Below are positions 7,520-13,681 of a stretch of 24,862 bases of DNA, in pieces. The stretch is taken from the NCBI GenBank assembly GCA_937898715.1, contig CALEKA010000016.1, forward strand, positions 1 through 24,862, written 5' to 3'. Under the pieces are notes generated by a model. That model did no database searches. It was not told the DNA's origin and worked only from the letters and a program-made list of their open reading frames with translations. Origin of the DNA: an uncultured Prevotella sp. (GTDB lineage Bacteria > Bacteroidota > Bacteroidia > Bacteroidales > Bacteroidaceae). A program made the translations under genes and the position numbers. Numbering within the stretch: the first letter of the stretch is position 1; each line of letters opens with the position of its first letter.

Positions 7520-8557
7520 GTGAAAAAGTTACTTGTCAGCATTGTATGCGGCATCACCGCCCTTGTGGCTATGGCGCAGCATGAAGAAAAGTGTGTCACA
7601 GTAGCCTTTACAGGAGATATAATGATGGGTACAACGTATCCGTCAGTGCAATTGCCGCCTCATGAGGGACGGCAATTGTTTGTAGATGCCACCCCCATCT
7701 TGAGCCGTGCCGACATGGCAGCGGGCAATCTCGAGGGAACGCTCTGTGATGGTGGCGATACCCACAAGAAACTCTCCAAGGTATGCTACGCCTTTCGCAC
7801 CCCCACCAGTTTTGCCCCCCGCTTGAAAGAGGCTGGCTTCGACTATCTGGGCATGGCCAATAATCATGCTCGCGACTTCGGAGAGCAAGGCATACGTTCC
7901 ACGATGAGCTGCCTCGACCATCTTGGCATCAAGCATAGCGGCATCAAGGGCATCGGCCCAGAATGTGCTATTGTGAGCCAGAATGGTAAGACCTATGGCT
8001 TCTGTTCGTTTGGCCACAACGAATATACGCTGCGCCATCAAGACATCGCTTCCGTGCGTCGTATCATCACTTTCCTTGTAGACAGGTGCGACTACGTCAT
8101 CGTAGGGTTTCACGGTGGAGCCGAAGGCGCAAAGGCAGCCCGTCTGCCCGAGGGTCGCGAGATGTTTTGTGGAGAAGATCGTGGATCATTGCGCAGCTTC
8201 GCTCACTTCTGCATCGATGCGGGTGCCGACGTAGTGTTTGGCCATGGCCCCCACGTGGCACGCGCCATGGAGCTCTATAAAGAGCATCTTATAGCCTACA
8301 GCCTAGGCAATTTCTGCACACCTTATGGCATTAGCCTCTCGGGCATTTCGGGCTACGCTCCACTGCTCGAAGTGAAGCTCGACTCCGCGGGCCGATTCAG
8401 TGGAGGCCGCATCCATTCCTTCTTGCAAGTTCGAGGCCAGGGCCCTCGCCTTGACAGTAAACATCGTGCAGCGCAGGAGGTGCGTCGGCTCACGCAGCTC
8501 GACTTCCCGCAAGGGCATCTTCAGATCTCCGATGAGGGCGTGCTGAGACGGAAGTAG
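7520..8557 (+). CDS. CapA-family metallophosphatase-like protein
   Basis: The 345-residue protein has a signal peptide (about 1-19, ending AMA-Q) and a PGA_cap (CapA) domain over the rest. Family motifs appear in order: FTGDIMMG (30-37), AAGNLEGTL (68-75), MANNHARDFG (112-121), VIVGFHGGAE (193-202) and GADVVFGHGPHV (235-246). The fold is calcineurin-like with a probable metal site of Asp, Asn and His residues. CapA in Bacillus takes part in poly-gamma-glutamate capsule formation, but most CapA homologues in Bacteroidetes lack CapB/CapC, and none is here. The real substrate is unknown. The start is GTG at 7520, directly before the signal peptide (KKLLVSIVCG). It probably shares a transcript with the NlpC/P60 gene. 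Confidence 0.9.
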   Translation: MKKLLVSIVCGITALVAMAQHEEKCVTVAFTGDIMMGTTYPSVQLPPHEGRQLFVDATPILSRADMAAGNLEGTLCDGGDTHKKLSKVCYAFRTPTSFAPRLKEAGFDYLGMANNHARDFGEQGIRSTMSCLDHLGIKHSGIKGIGPECAIVSQNGKTYGFCSFGHNEYTLRHQDIASVRRIITFLVDRCDYVIVGFHGGAEGAKAARLPEGREMFCGEDRGSLRSFAHFCIDAGADVVFGHGPHVARAMELYKEHLIAYSLGNFCTPYGISLSGISGYAPLLEVKLDSAGRFSGGRIHSFLQVRGQGPRLDSKHRAAQEVRRLTQLDFPQGHLQISDEGVLRRK

Positions 8558-8598
8558 GTTTTATTATAATTCATTATTAAAGTATCTGATTTGACAGC

Positions 8599-8618
8599 GC
8601 GGGCTGAATCCGAAACTT
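8599..8618. repeat. 20-bp copy of the CCGAAACTT repeat
   Basis: GCGGGCTGAATCCGAAACTT is the exact reverse complement of 5631-5650. It lies 18 bases upstream of the mechanosensitive channel start codon. Together the two copies flank the three envelope genes in inverted orientation. Confidence 0.85.
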
Positions 8619-8635
8619 AAATATATAATAGTAGA

Positions 8636-9526
8636 ATGCAATTTCTCGAATCACTTCCTACAGCAGTCAATCAGGTGGTGGAGCACGCCAGCGCTTCGCG
8701 CATAGATCGCTTGCTCGACAAGCTGCTCGAACTCAGCCTGTCGGCTGGGCGGCATATCCTTATCGCGCTGATCATCTACCTCGTAGGAACGTTTCTCATC
8801 AAGATCATCAATCGCTTGGTGGCCGCCATGCTCAACCGTCGCCACGTCGACGTAGGCGTGCAGAGCTTCCTGCGCAGCCTGGTGCGCATCCTACTCACGC
8901 TCTTGCTCATCATCTCCGTCATCAGTGCGTTGGGCATCAATACCACGTCGTTTGCAGCCTTGCTGGCTTCGGCGGGTGTGGCGGTAGGTATGGCTCTCTC
9001 GGGCAATTTGCAAAACTTTGCCGGTGGCCTGGTAGTGCTCCTCTTTAAGCCCTATCGCGTGGGCGATATCATTGAGGCACAAGGCACGCTCGGACGTGTG
9101 CGAGAGATTCAGATATTCCATACCATCCTGACCACCTACGACAACAAGACCGTCTATATCCCCAACGGTTCGCTTAGCACATCGACCGTGGTCAACCACT
9201 CACGTGAGGAAACACGCCGCGTGCAATGGACCATCGGTGTAGACTATGGGCAGGACATCGACCTCGTGCGGAGCAAGATACAGAAGCTCTTCTCTTCAGA
9301 TCAACGCATACTCCAATCGCCCGACGAGCGACGTCCCTTTGTGGGCATCGACGCACTGGCAGATAGCAGCGTCAACCTCGTAGTGCGCGTATGGGTGAAG
9401 ACGGACGACTATTGGGCAGTGTTCTACCAAGGACAGCAAGCCCTCTACGACATGTTCTGCCGCGAGGGAATCAACATACCCTATCCCCAGACGGTGGTGC
9501 ATATCGATGGCGGACAGAAGGCTTGA
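8636..9526 (+). CDS. Small-conductance mechanosensitive channel (MscS family)
   Basis: The 296-residue length is close to E. coli MscS. It has three predicted membrane segments (about 40-60, 80-100 and 105-136). The third is the pore helix, rich in Gly and Ala (ALLASAGVAVGMALSGNLQN). It is followed by the conserved VLLFKPYRVGD and the beta domain start (YDNKTVYIPNGSL). The C-terminal alpha/beta domain is present to the end. These channels open under membrane tension and release solutes on osmotic downshift, acting in the inner membrane. The ATG at 8636 gives the full family length. It stands alone: about 80 bases separate it from the CapA gene, and a repeat copy lies between. Confidence 0.95.
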   Translation: MQFLESLPTAVNQVVEHASASRIDRLLDKLLELSLSAGRHILIALIIYLVGTFLIKIINRLVAAMLNRRHVDVGVQSFLRSLVRILLTLLLIISVISALGINTTSFAALLASAGVAVGMALSGNLQNFAGGLVVLLFKPYRVGDIIEAQGTLGRVREIQIFHTILTTYDNKTVYIPNGSLSTSTVVNHSREETRRVQWTIGVDYGQDIDLVRSKIQKLFSSDQRILQSPDERRPFVGIDALADSSVNLVVRVWVKTDDYWAVFYQGQQALYDMFCREGINIPYPQTVVHIDGGQKA

Positions 9527-9728
9527 CTCCACCTCTCGCAAATAGAAACGGAGCGTTGGCAAGCCCTTTCCCTCCCTCTCTTCTCCCACTATCGAATCAA
9601 GCGCAGACTATGAGCGAATCGTGCTGCGAAAAAATCGTGAGAAACTCCCCTTATTGCCGTTCCAATCGATTCTCATAGCCCGAAAAGCGGCCCTAAATGA
9701 AGCATTTGCCTAAAATTCAAGGCGAAAG
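9527..9728. other. Intergenic region with a long imperfect hairpin
   Basis: No gene is seen. CTATGAG(CG)AATCG at 9608-9621 pairs with CGATTCTCATAG at 9667-9678 around a 45-base loop, with a 2-base bulge. This may be a processing or terminator structure after the channel gene. No T-run follows. Confidence 0.5.
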
Positions 9729-9760
9729 TTTGGGCGTGATAAAATAAATACGTAATTTTG
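9729..9760 (+). promoter_or_regulatory. Bacteroidetes-type promoter for rpsU
   Basis: TTTG (9729-9732), 20 bases, TAATTTTG (9753-9760): a perfect match to the consensus. It leaves a leader of about 195 nt before rpsU. Confidence 0.88.
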
Positions 9761-9766
9761 CAACTC

Positions 9767-9962
9767 GCATGGGGTAGACTCTACCCGTATGACAACGGGA
9801 ATGCACCGCTCTGCGTCGTATTTTTGGCAAAAGAAGCCCCAAGAAGGCGACGAGCCGATGAGCGAAGCCCAAGGACGAGGAGAAATCCTCTAAGGATAGG
9901 GTGGGGCACCGTCTCTCCAAGGAAAGAAAGAAAAGTAATAACAAAATAAAACAAAAACCCAA
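9767..9962 (+). promoter_or_regulatory. Long structured leader of rpsU
   Basis: Almost 200 nt of 5' UTR is unusual for a 63-codon gene. Hairpins seen: GGGTAG-ACT-CTACCC (9772-9786), which competes with CCCGT-ATGACA-ACGGG (9784-9799) for shared bases, and GAGGA-GAAA-TCCTC (9877-9890) with a GNRA tetraloop. Ribosomal protein genes are often autoregulated through such leaders; that it applies here is an inference. No Shine-Dalgarno lies at normal distance from the start; the nearest purine tract (AAGGAAAGAAAG) is about 40 nt upstream. Confidence 0.45.
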
Positions 9963-10154
9963 ATGATCGTAGTACAGGTAAAAGAGGGCGAAAACATCGA
10001 ACGCGCCCTGAAGAAGTTCAAGAGAAAGTTTGAAAAGACTGGCGTAGTGAAGGAACTCCGCGCACGCCAGCAGTTCGACAAGCCCAGCGTATTGAAGCGC
10101 TTGGCAAGAGAGCACGCTGTATATGTACAGCAGCTCCACCGCGACGAGGACTAA
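9963..10154 (+). CDS. rpsU: 30S ribosomal protein bS21
   Basis: The 63-residue basic protein matches bS21 over its whole length: MIVVQVKEGENIERALKKFK, then KTGVVKELRARQQFDKPS. In Bacteroidetes ribosomes bS21, with bS18 and bS6, is known to cover the anti-Shine-Dalgarno end of 16S rRNA, which explains why genes in this window lack Shine-Dalgarno sequences. It has a strong promoter, a long structured leader and its own terminator at 10233-10277. Neighbours xerC and hpf follow on the same strand, an order common in Bacteroidales. Confidence 0.97.
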   Translation: MIVVQVKEGENIERALKKFKRKFEKTGVVKELRARQQFDKPSVLKRLAREHAVYVQQLHRDED

Positions 10155-10232
10155 TCTCCTCCCCTCGCGCAGTATCGTGTTTCTGACAAACTCTTGAACA
10201 GATACGCAGTACATAGAATAAAAGCTTTTATC

Positions 10233-10277
10233 AAAATCGTTGCATCGCCTAATGATGGGCTGTGCAACGATTTTTTT
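10233..10277 (+). terminator. Rho-independent terminator after rpsU
   Basis: AAAATCGTTGCA (10233-10244) pairs perfectly with TGCAACGATTTT (10263-10274), and the T-run continues to 10276. It lies 80 bases after the rpsU stop and before the xerC start, so rpsU and xerC are probably separate or only partly coupled units. Confidence 0.9.
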
Positions 10278-10342
10278 GCTATTTCATTTGGTACATTCGG
10301 AAAAAGTTGCGATATTCGCTTTTGAAAGCAAACGAGAGAGTC

Positions 10343-11233
10343 ATGCATGAAATAGACCGCTTCATAGAATATCTGGCTGCAGAGCGTGGTTACTCGCCCC
10401 GCACGATGAAAAGCTATCGCGAATCGCTCGTGAAATTTAGCGACTATCTGAAGCAGACCGATCAAGAGCTGAATTGGAATACGATCGATGCCGATGTGGT
10501 GCGCAACTTCATGGCTTCCGAAATGGAACATGGCCTTTTGGCTTGTTCGGTCAATTGTGAGCTTAGCGCGTTGCGTAGCTTCTATAAATACTTGCTCCGC
10601 ATGAAGCTGGTCGAGAAGAATCCCATGCGCTTGATTCACGGCCCCAAGGCCCACAAGCCCCTGCCGTCGTTTCTCAAGGAAAGCGAAGTGACGAGGCTAT
10701 TCGACGATGTGGAATATCCCGACACCTTTGATGGCCTTCGCGATCGCACCATCCTGCTCACCTTTTATCATACAGGCATTCGCCTTTCAGAGCTCGTGGG
10801 GCTCAACGTGGTAGATGTCAACTTAAGCAGTGGTGAACTGAAAGTGACGGGAAAGCGCAATAAGCAGCGCGTCGTGCCTTTCGGAGAAGAACTTCGACAA
10901 GCCCTGAAGCACTACATAGACCAGCGCAAAGAGCAACTCGCTGATGGAGTAGACGCAGGATGCCTCTTTCTTAACAATAAGAAAGAACGCATAGGCAAGT
11001 CGATGGTGCGCACCATCGTGGTGCACTATCTCTCGCTTGTCACAACAATGAAAAAGAGAAGTCCGCACGTATTGCGGCATACCTTCGCTACGGAGATGCT
11101 CAATCATGGAGCCGACCTTGAAGCTATCAAGGAATTGCTCGGTCATGAGAGCGTAGCCACAACCGAAGTGTACACGCACACAACGTTTGCTGACCTTAAA
11201 AAAGAATATCAACTCGCCCATCCTCGGGCATAA
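10343..11233 (+). CDS. xerC: Tyrosine recombinase XerC/XerD family
   Basis: The 296-residue protein has an N-terminal SAM-like core-binding domain (about 1-85) and a catalytic domain (about 105-290). Catalytic residues are all present: Arg147 (HTGIRLSEL), Lys171 (TGKRNKQR), His242 and Arg245 (HVLRHTFAT), His268 (LLGHES) and Tyr277 (TEVYTH). Length and neighbours (rpsU, hpf) mark it as the housekeeping chromosome-dimer recombinase acting at dif, not a mobile-element integrase. The reading frame stays open upstream to a TTG at 10262, but that would start inside the rpsU terminator, so ATG 10343 (MHEIDRF) is preferred. Whether it is the XerC or the XerD partner cannot be settled here. hpf starts 17 bases after its stop. 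Confidence 0.92.
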   Translation: MHEIDRFIEYLAAERGYSPRTMKSYRESLVKFSDYLKQTDQELNWNTIDADVVRNFMASEMEHGLLACSVNCELSALRSFYKYLLRMKLVEKNPMRLIHGPKAHKPLPSFLKESEVTRLFDDVEYPDTFDGLRDRTILLTFYHTGIRLSELVGLNVVDVNLSSGELKVTGKRNKQRVVPFGEELRQALKHYIDQRKEQLADGVDAGCLFLNNKKERIGKSMVRTIVVHYLSLVTTMKKRSPHVLRHTFATEMLNHGADLEAIKELLGHESVATTEVYTHTTFADLKKEYQLAHPRA

Positions 11234-11238
11234 AACAA

Positions 11239-11246
11239 AAGGAGGT
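11239..11246 (+). promoter_or_regulatory. Strong Shine-Dalgarno before hpf
   Basis: AAGGAGGT lies 4 bases before the ATG at 11251, fully complementary to the usual 16S rRNA 3' end. No other start codon in this window has a comparable site. In Bacteroidetes the anti-Shine-Dalgarno is normally covered by ribosomal proteins including bS21, so this site may respond to ribosomes that lack bS21. Confidence 0.88.
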
Positions 11247-11250
11247 AACT

Positions 11251-11547
11251 ATGGAACTCAAGATTCAAGCCATTCATTTCGACGCTACTGACAAACTTAA
11301 TGCATTTATCACTAAGAAATCTTCTAAGCTCGAAAAAACTTGTGACAATATAATCAAGGCAGAATTTATACTCAAGGTGGTAAAGCCAGAGACTGCTAAG
11401 AACAAAGAGACTGCTATCAACGTTTCGCTTCCTGGAGCAGACCTTCACGCAGAAAAGGTATGCGATACTTTCGAAGAGGGTGTAGACCTCTGTGTAGACA
11501 ATATCTTACGCCAGATCGAGAAGTATAAGGAACGTCAGTCAAAGTAA
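11251..11547 (+). CDS. hpf: Ribosome hibernation promoting factor, short form
   Basis: The 98-residue protein is a single HPF/RaiA (S30AE) domain: MELKIQAIHFDATDKLNAFI at the start, then FILKVVKPETAKNKETAINV and PGADLHAEKVCDTFEEGVDL, then LRQIEKYKERQ. It lacks the C-terminal dimerisation domain of long HPF. Members bind the decoding region of the 30S subunit and hold ribosomes inactive when growth slows. It probably shares a transcript with xerC (17-base gap), and its Shine-Dalgarno suggests separate translational control. A terminator follows at 11565. In many Bacteroidales genomes tRNA genes and tuf come next; here they do not. Confidence 0.95.
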   Translation: MELKIQAIHFDATDKLNAFITKKSSKLEKTCDNIIKAEFILKVVKPETAKNKETAINVSLPGADLHAEKVCDTFEEGVDLCVDNILRQIEKYKERQSK

Positions 11548-11564
11548 TTCTAAATTATTCCATT

Positions 11565-11592
11565 GCCCCAGGCCTTGCGCTTGGGGCTTTTT
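11565..11592 (+). terminator. Rho-independent terminator after hpf
   Basis: GCCCCAGGC (11565-11573) pairs with GCTTGGGGC (11579-11587) with one G-T pair and a 5-base loop, followed by TTTTT. Confidence 0.93.
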
Positions 11593-11605
11593 GCGTTTAT
11601 GAGGC

Positions 11606-11688
11606 TGAGGCTTTGCTTGCAGAAATCTTTATAAAGCCTTTTGATCTGATATTGGCGTATCGTCATAGTTGAGGCTTTGCTTGCAGAA
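11606..11688. repeat. Two 19-bp direct repeats
   Basis: TGAGGCTTTGCTTGCAGAA occurs exactly at 11606-11624 and 11670-11688, 64 bases apart, between the hpf and tRNA-Asp terminators. No function is evident. Confidence 0.85.
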
Positions 11689-11717
11689 TTCTCCTATTAA
11701 GCCGGTGTATAAACAAC

Positions 11718-11747
11718 AAAAACCTCCAAGGCTTGTGACCTTGGAGG
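11718..11747 (-). terminator. Rho-independent terminator of tRNA-Asp
   Basis: On the minus strand CCTCCAAGG (11747-11739) pairs perfectly with CCTTGGAGG (11731-11723), followed by TTTTT. It begins 7 bases after the tRNA 3' end. Confidence 0.93.
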
Positions 11748-11753
11748 CTTCTG

Positions 11754-11827
11754 CGGTGTGTACGGGACTCGAACCCGTGACCCCATGCGTGACAGGCATG
11801 TATTCTAACCAGCTGAACTAACACACC
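11754..11827 (-). tRNA. tRNA-Asp (GTC)
   Basis: The minus strand folds as a full cloverleaf. The acceptor GGTGTGT pairs with ACACACC. The D arm is AGTTCAGCTGGTTAGAAT. The anticodon loop CTGTCAC gives GTC, the T arm has GGGTTCGAGTCCC, and G73 fits Asp. CCA is not encoded. It has its own upstream promoter (11852-11882) and downstream terminator. Confidence 0.97.
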
Positions 11828-11851
11828 AGTGTTATTGCTTGTTTGCGAGTG

Positions 11852-11882
11852 CAAAGGTACGACTTTTTTCTATACCTGCAAA
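11852..11882 (-). promoter_or_regulatory. Bacteroidetes-type promoter for tRNA-Asp
   Basis: On the minus strand TTTG (11882-11879), 19 bases, TACCTTTG (11859-11852), then CAC: a perfect consensus, about 25 bases before the tRNA 5' end. Confidence 0.9.
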
Positions 11883-11962
11883 CATTTCGCCCACTTTTTT
11901 ACGAAAAAATGCGTTTTTAGGGGCAAAAGCTCCTAAATAGGCAGTCTTAGTGGCCGATTATG

Positions 11963-12156
11963 GGGTGAAATGTGACGATTTCACCCAGTTCTGTGGGCGA
12001 CGCGTCCCGCGTCGGCATAGCGTTTTTTTAGCCAATACTGGGGGCGACGCGTCCCCGCGTCGGCGAATCCGACGGGCAAGGAAAACTTGTAAGAAACGAA
12101 GGTGATAGATAAGCGGTTGCAGCCGACGCGAGGACGCGTCGCCCCCAGTATTGGCT
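11963..12156. repeat. REP-like cluster with ACGCGTC palindromes
   Basis: No gene is seen in the 400 bases between tRNA-Asp and tRNA-Asn. Elements in order: hairpin GGGTGAAA/TTTCACCC (11963-11986); palindrome CGACGCG-TCC-CGCGTCG (11998-12014) with a T-run at 12023-12029; then two inverted 35-bp copies, 12030-12064 and 12122-12156, that differ at one base, enclosing 57 bases. Each copy reads GCCAATACTGGGGGCGACGC then GTCC and GCGTCGGC. A third, truncated copy lies at 18484-18510. Confidence 0.85.
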
Positions 12157-12260
12157 GAAAGGCTTGCTGCTTGCAACTGCTGTCGATGCGAGACGCTCCA
12201 CTCACAGAATAGCTTTTGTGAAGTCCTCGCTCATCCCGAAATCGCAGGAGCAATTAAAAC

Positions 12261-12293
12261 AAAAAAACACCCACATTCCGAAGAATGCAGGTG
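12261..12293 (-). terminator. Terminator of the tRNA-Asn pair
   Basis: On the minus strand CACCTGCATTC (12293-12283), loop TTCG, GAATGTGGGTG (12278-12268), then a run of seven T. The stem has wobble or mismatch positions, but the UUCG loop and T-run are typical. Confidence 0.88.
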
Positions 12294-12307
12294 CTTGCCT
12301 ATTGAAG

Positions 12308-12381
12308 CGCTTCAAGATGGGCTTGAACCAACGACCCCCTGATTAACAGTCAGGTGCTCTAACCAACTGAGCTATTGAAGC
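12308..12381 (-). tRNA. tRNA-Asn (GTT), downstream copy
   Basis: The minus strand gives acceptor GCTTCAA with TTGAAGC, D arm TAGCTCAGTTGGTTAGAGC, anticodon loop CTGTTAA (GTT) and T arm TTGGTTCAAGCCC, with G73. It differs from the neighbouring copy by a compensatory change in the last acceptor pair (A-T here, G-C there). The two genes are 19 bases apart. Confidence 0.97.
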
Positions 12382-12400
12382 ATTGTTCTAATAAATATCG

Positions 12401-12474
12401 CGCTTCAGGATGGGCTTGAACCAACGACCCCCTGATTAACAGTCAGGTGCTCTAACCAACTGAGCTACTGAAGC
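12401..12474 (-). tRNA. tRNA-Asn (GTT), upstream copy
   Basis: A near-identical second tRNA-Asn: acceptor GCTTCAG with CTGAAGC, anticodon GTT, G73. It is transcribed first, then 12308-12381, in one two-gene unit from the promoter near 12519. Confidence 0.97.
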
Positions 12475-12518
12475 ATTCTGTAAAGATAAATCTTACTATC
12501 TTTTTCTCAATTGCGGTG

Positions 12519-12526
12519 CAAAGGTA
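12519..12526 (-). promoter_or_regulatory. -7 element for the tRNA-Asn pair
   Basis: The minus strand reads TACCTTTG followed by CAC, identical to the tRNA-Asp -7 element and placed 45 bases before the first tRNA-Asn. The -33 position is poor. It lies back to back with the plus-strand -7 element at 12550-12557. Confidence 0.7.
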
Positions 12527-12549
12527 ATGGTTATTTTTGAAATAAGCCC

Positions 12550-12557
12550 TATCTTTG
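12550..12557 (+). promoter_or_regulatory. -7 element for the PfkB kinase gene
   Basis: TATCTTTG followed by CAC matches the -7 consensus and lies 26 bases before the ATG at 12584. The -33 box is weak. It argues against any start upstream of 12584, because such starts would precede the transcript. Confidence 0.7.
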
Positions 12558-12583
12558 CACAGAAAATTTCAAAAAAAATTACG

Positions 12584-13561
12584 ATGAAGAAGATACTGGG
12601 TATTGGAAATGCCCTTGTAGATATGCTTGTACAGGTTGACAATGACTTGATACTCAGTGAATTAGATCTGCCTAAAGGCTCCATGCAGCTCATTGATACG
12701 GAGCGCTATTTGCAGGTGAGCCATCGGCTTCTTGCGCTCCATCCGCAGCGCACCACGGGTGGATCGGCTTGTAATACCATCCTTGCGGTGGCTCATTTGG
12801 GCGGTCAGCCGGGACTCATCGGTAAGGTGGGGCGCGACGATACGGCGCAGTTCTTTGCCGAAAGCTTCCGTAGCCATGGAGTCGATGTACGTTTGCTTGA
12901 AGACCTGGAGCTGCCCACGGGCGTGGCCTCTACCATCATCTCGGCCGACGGTCAGCGCACCTTTGGCACCTATCTGGGAGCCGCAGCCAATCTGAAGCCC
13001 GAGGACGTCAAGGCGGAATGGTTCGACGGCTACACCTATTTCTATATAGAAGGCTACTTGGTGCAAAACCATGCGCTCATCCGCCGTGCTGTAGAGTTGG
13101 CGCACGAGGCGGGCCTCAAGGTGTGTATCGACCTTGCGAGCTACAATATCGTGCAGGAAGATCGCGAATTCTTCGGCGAACTCTTGCAGCAGACCGACAT
13201 CGTCTTTGCCAACGAGCAGGAGGCACAAGCCTTCACTGGCTCTGATGATGCTCACGCCAACGTCCGCGCGCTTGCCAAGCTCTGCGAGATTGCCGTAGTC
13301 AAGGTGGGCAAGAAGGGCGTAATCGTGCGTCAGGGAGAGACAGAAGTGCATTGCCCTGCACGCGAAGTGCCCCACGTGGTCGACACCACGGCTGCGGGCG
13401 ACTATTTCTCTGCCGGATTCCTCTACGCGCTCTCTACCGACCATAGTCTCATGGAGTGTGCCAGCCTCGGTTCGCTCCTCGCGGGCCACATCATCGAGGT
13501 GGTGGGTACAGCCCTCTCGCCTCATACGTGGGAGGAAATCAAGCAGACTTTTAAGTTTTGA
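12584..13561 (+). CDS. PfkB-family kinase, probably adenosine kinase-like
   Basis: The 325-residue PfkB/ribokinase-family protein has family signatures at TTGGSACNTILAVAHLGG (about 57-74) and DTTAAGDYFSAGFLYAL (267-283), where Asp273 is the catalytic base and the AAGD turn forms the anion hole. These enzymes phosphorylate a sugar or nucleoside hydroxyl with ATP in the cytoplasm. The short N-terminus (MKKILGIGNALVDML) and overall sequence are like the proteins called adenosine kinase in Bacteroidetes; the substrate is not proven. The frame is open upstream to 12527, but the promoter element at 12550-12557 lies inside that extension. A large inverted repeat follows the stop. Confidence 0.9.
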   Translation: MKKILGIGNALVDMLVQVDNDLILSELDLPKGSMQLIDTERYLQVSHRLLALHPQRTTGGSACNTILAVAHLGGQPGLIGKVGRDDTAQFFAESFRSHGVDVRLLEDLELPTGVASTIISADGQRTFGTYLGAAANLKPEDVKAEWFDGYTYFYIEGYLVQNHALIRRAVELAHEAGLKVCIDLASYNIVQEDREFFGELLQQTDIVFANEQEAQAFTGSDDAHANVRALAKLCEIAVVKVGKKGVIVRQGETEVHCPAREVPHVVDTTAAGDYFSAGFLYALSTDHSLMECASLGSLLAGHIIEVVGTALSPHTWEEIKQTFKF

Positions 13562-13562
13562 G

Positions 13563-13640
13563 TTTTTAGGTTTAAGGTTATAAAGTCACTTTGTCTCGCT
13601 TCATAGCCTAATGGTAACTTTATAACCTAAAACCTTAAAA
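13563..13640. terminator. AT-rich inverted repeat after the PfkB gene
   Basis: GGTTATAAAGT (13576-13586) pairs perfectly with ACTTTATAACC (13617-13627). The stem extends imperfectly through TTTTTAGGTTTAA (13563-13575) and TAAAACCTTAAAAA (13628-13641). The loop is 30 bases. It may end transcription in both directions, but it also resembles the AT-rich repeats in other gaps. Confidence 0.55.
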
Positions 13641-13681
13641 ATCCGACCTCCATACTCTCTAAACTTCACTAAGTGTATCTC

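Noticed and set aside
7520..8557. A poly-gamma-glutamate capsule locus
   Set aside because: Only a CapA-like protein is present. CapB, CapC and CapE are absent, so capsule synthesis is not supported.
9758..9949. 63-codon ORF in the rpsU leader
   Set aside because: It starts inside the promoter -7 element, so it cannot be on the transcript. The Arg-rich translation comes from hairpin sequence.
10343..11233. xerC as an integrase marking a mobile element
   Set aside because: Its length, catalytic motifs and place between rpsU and hpf fit the housekeeping dimer-resolution recombinase. No attachment-site duplication is seen at the nearby tRNA genes.
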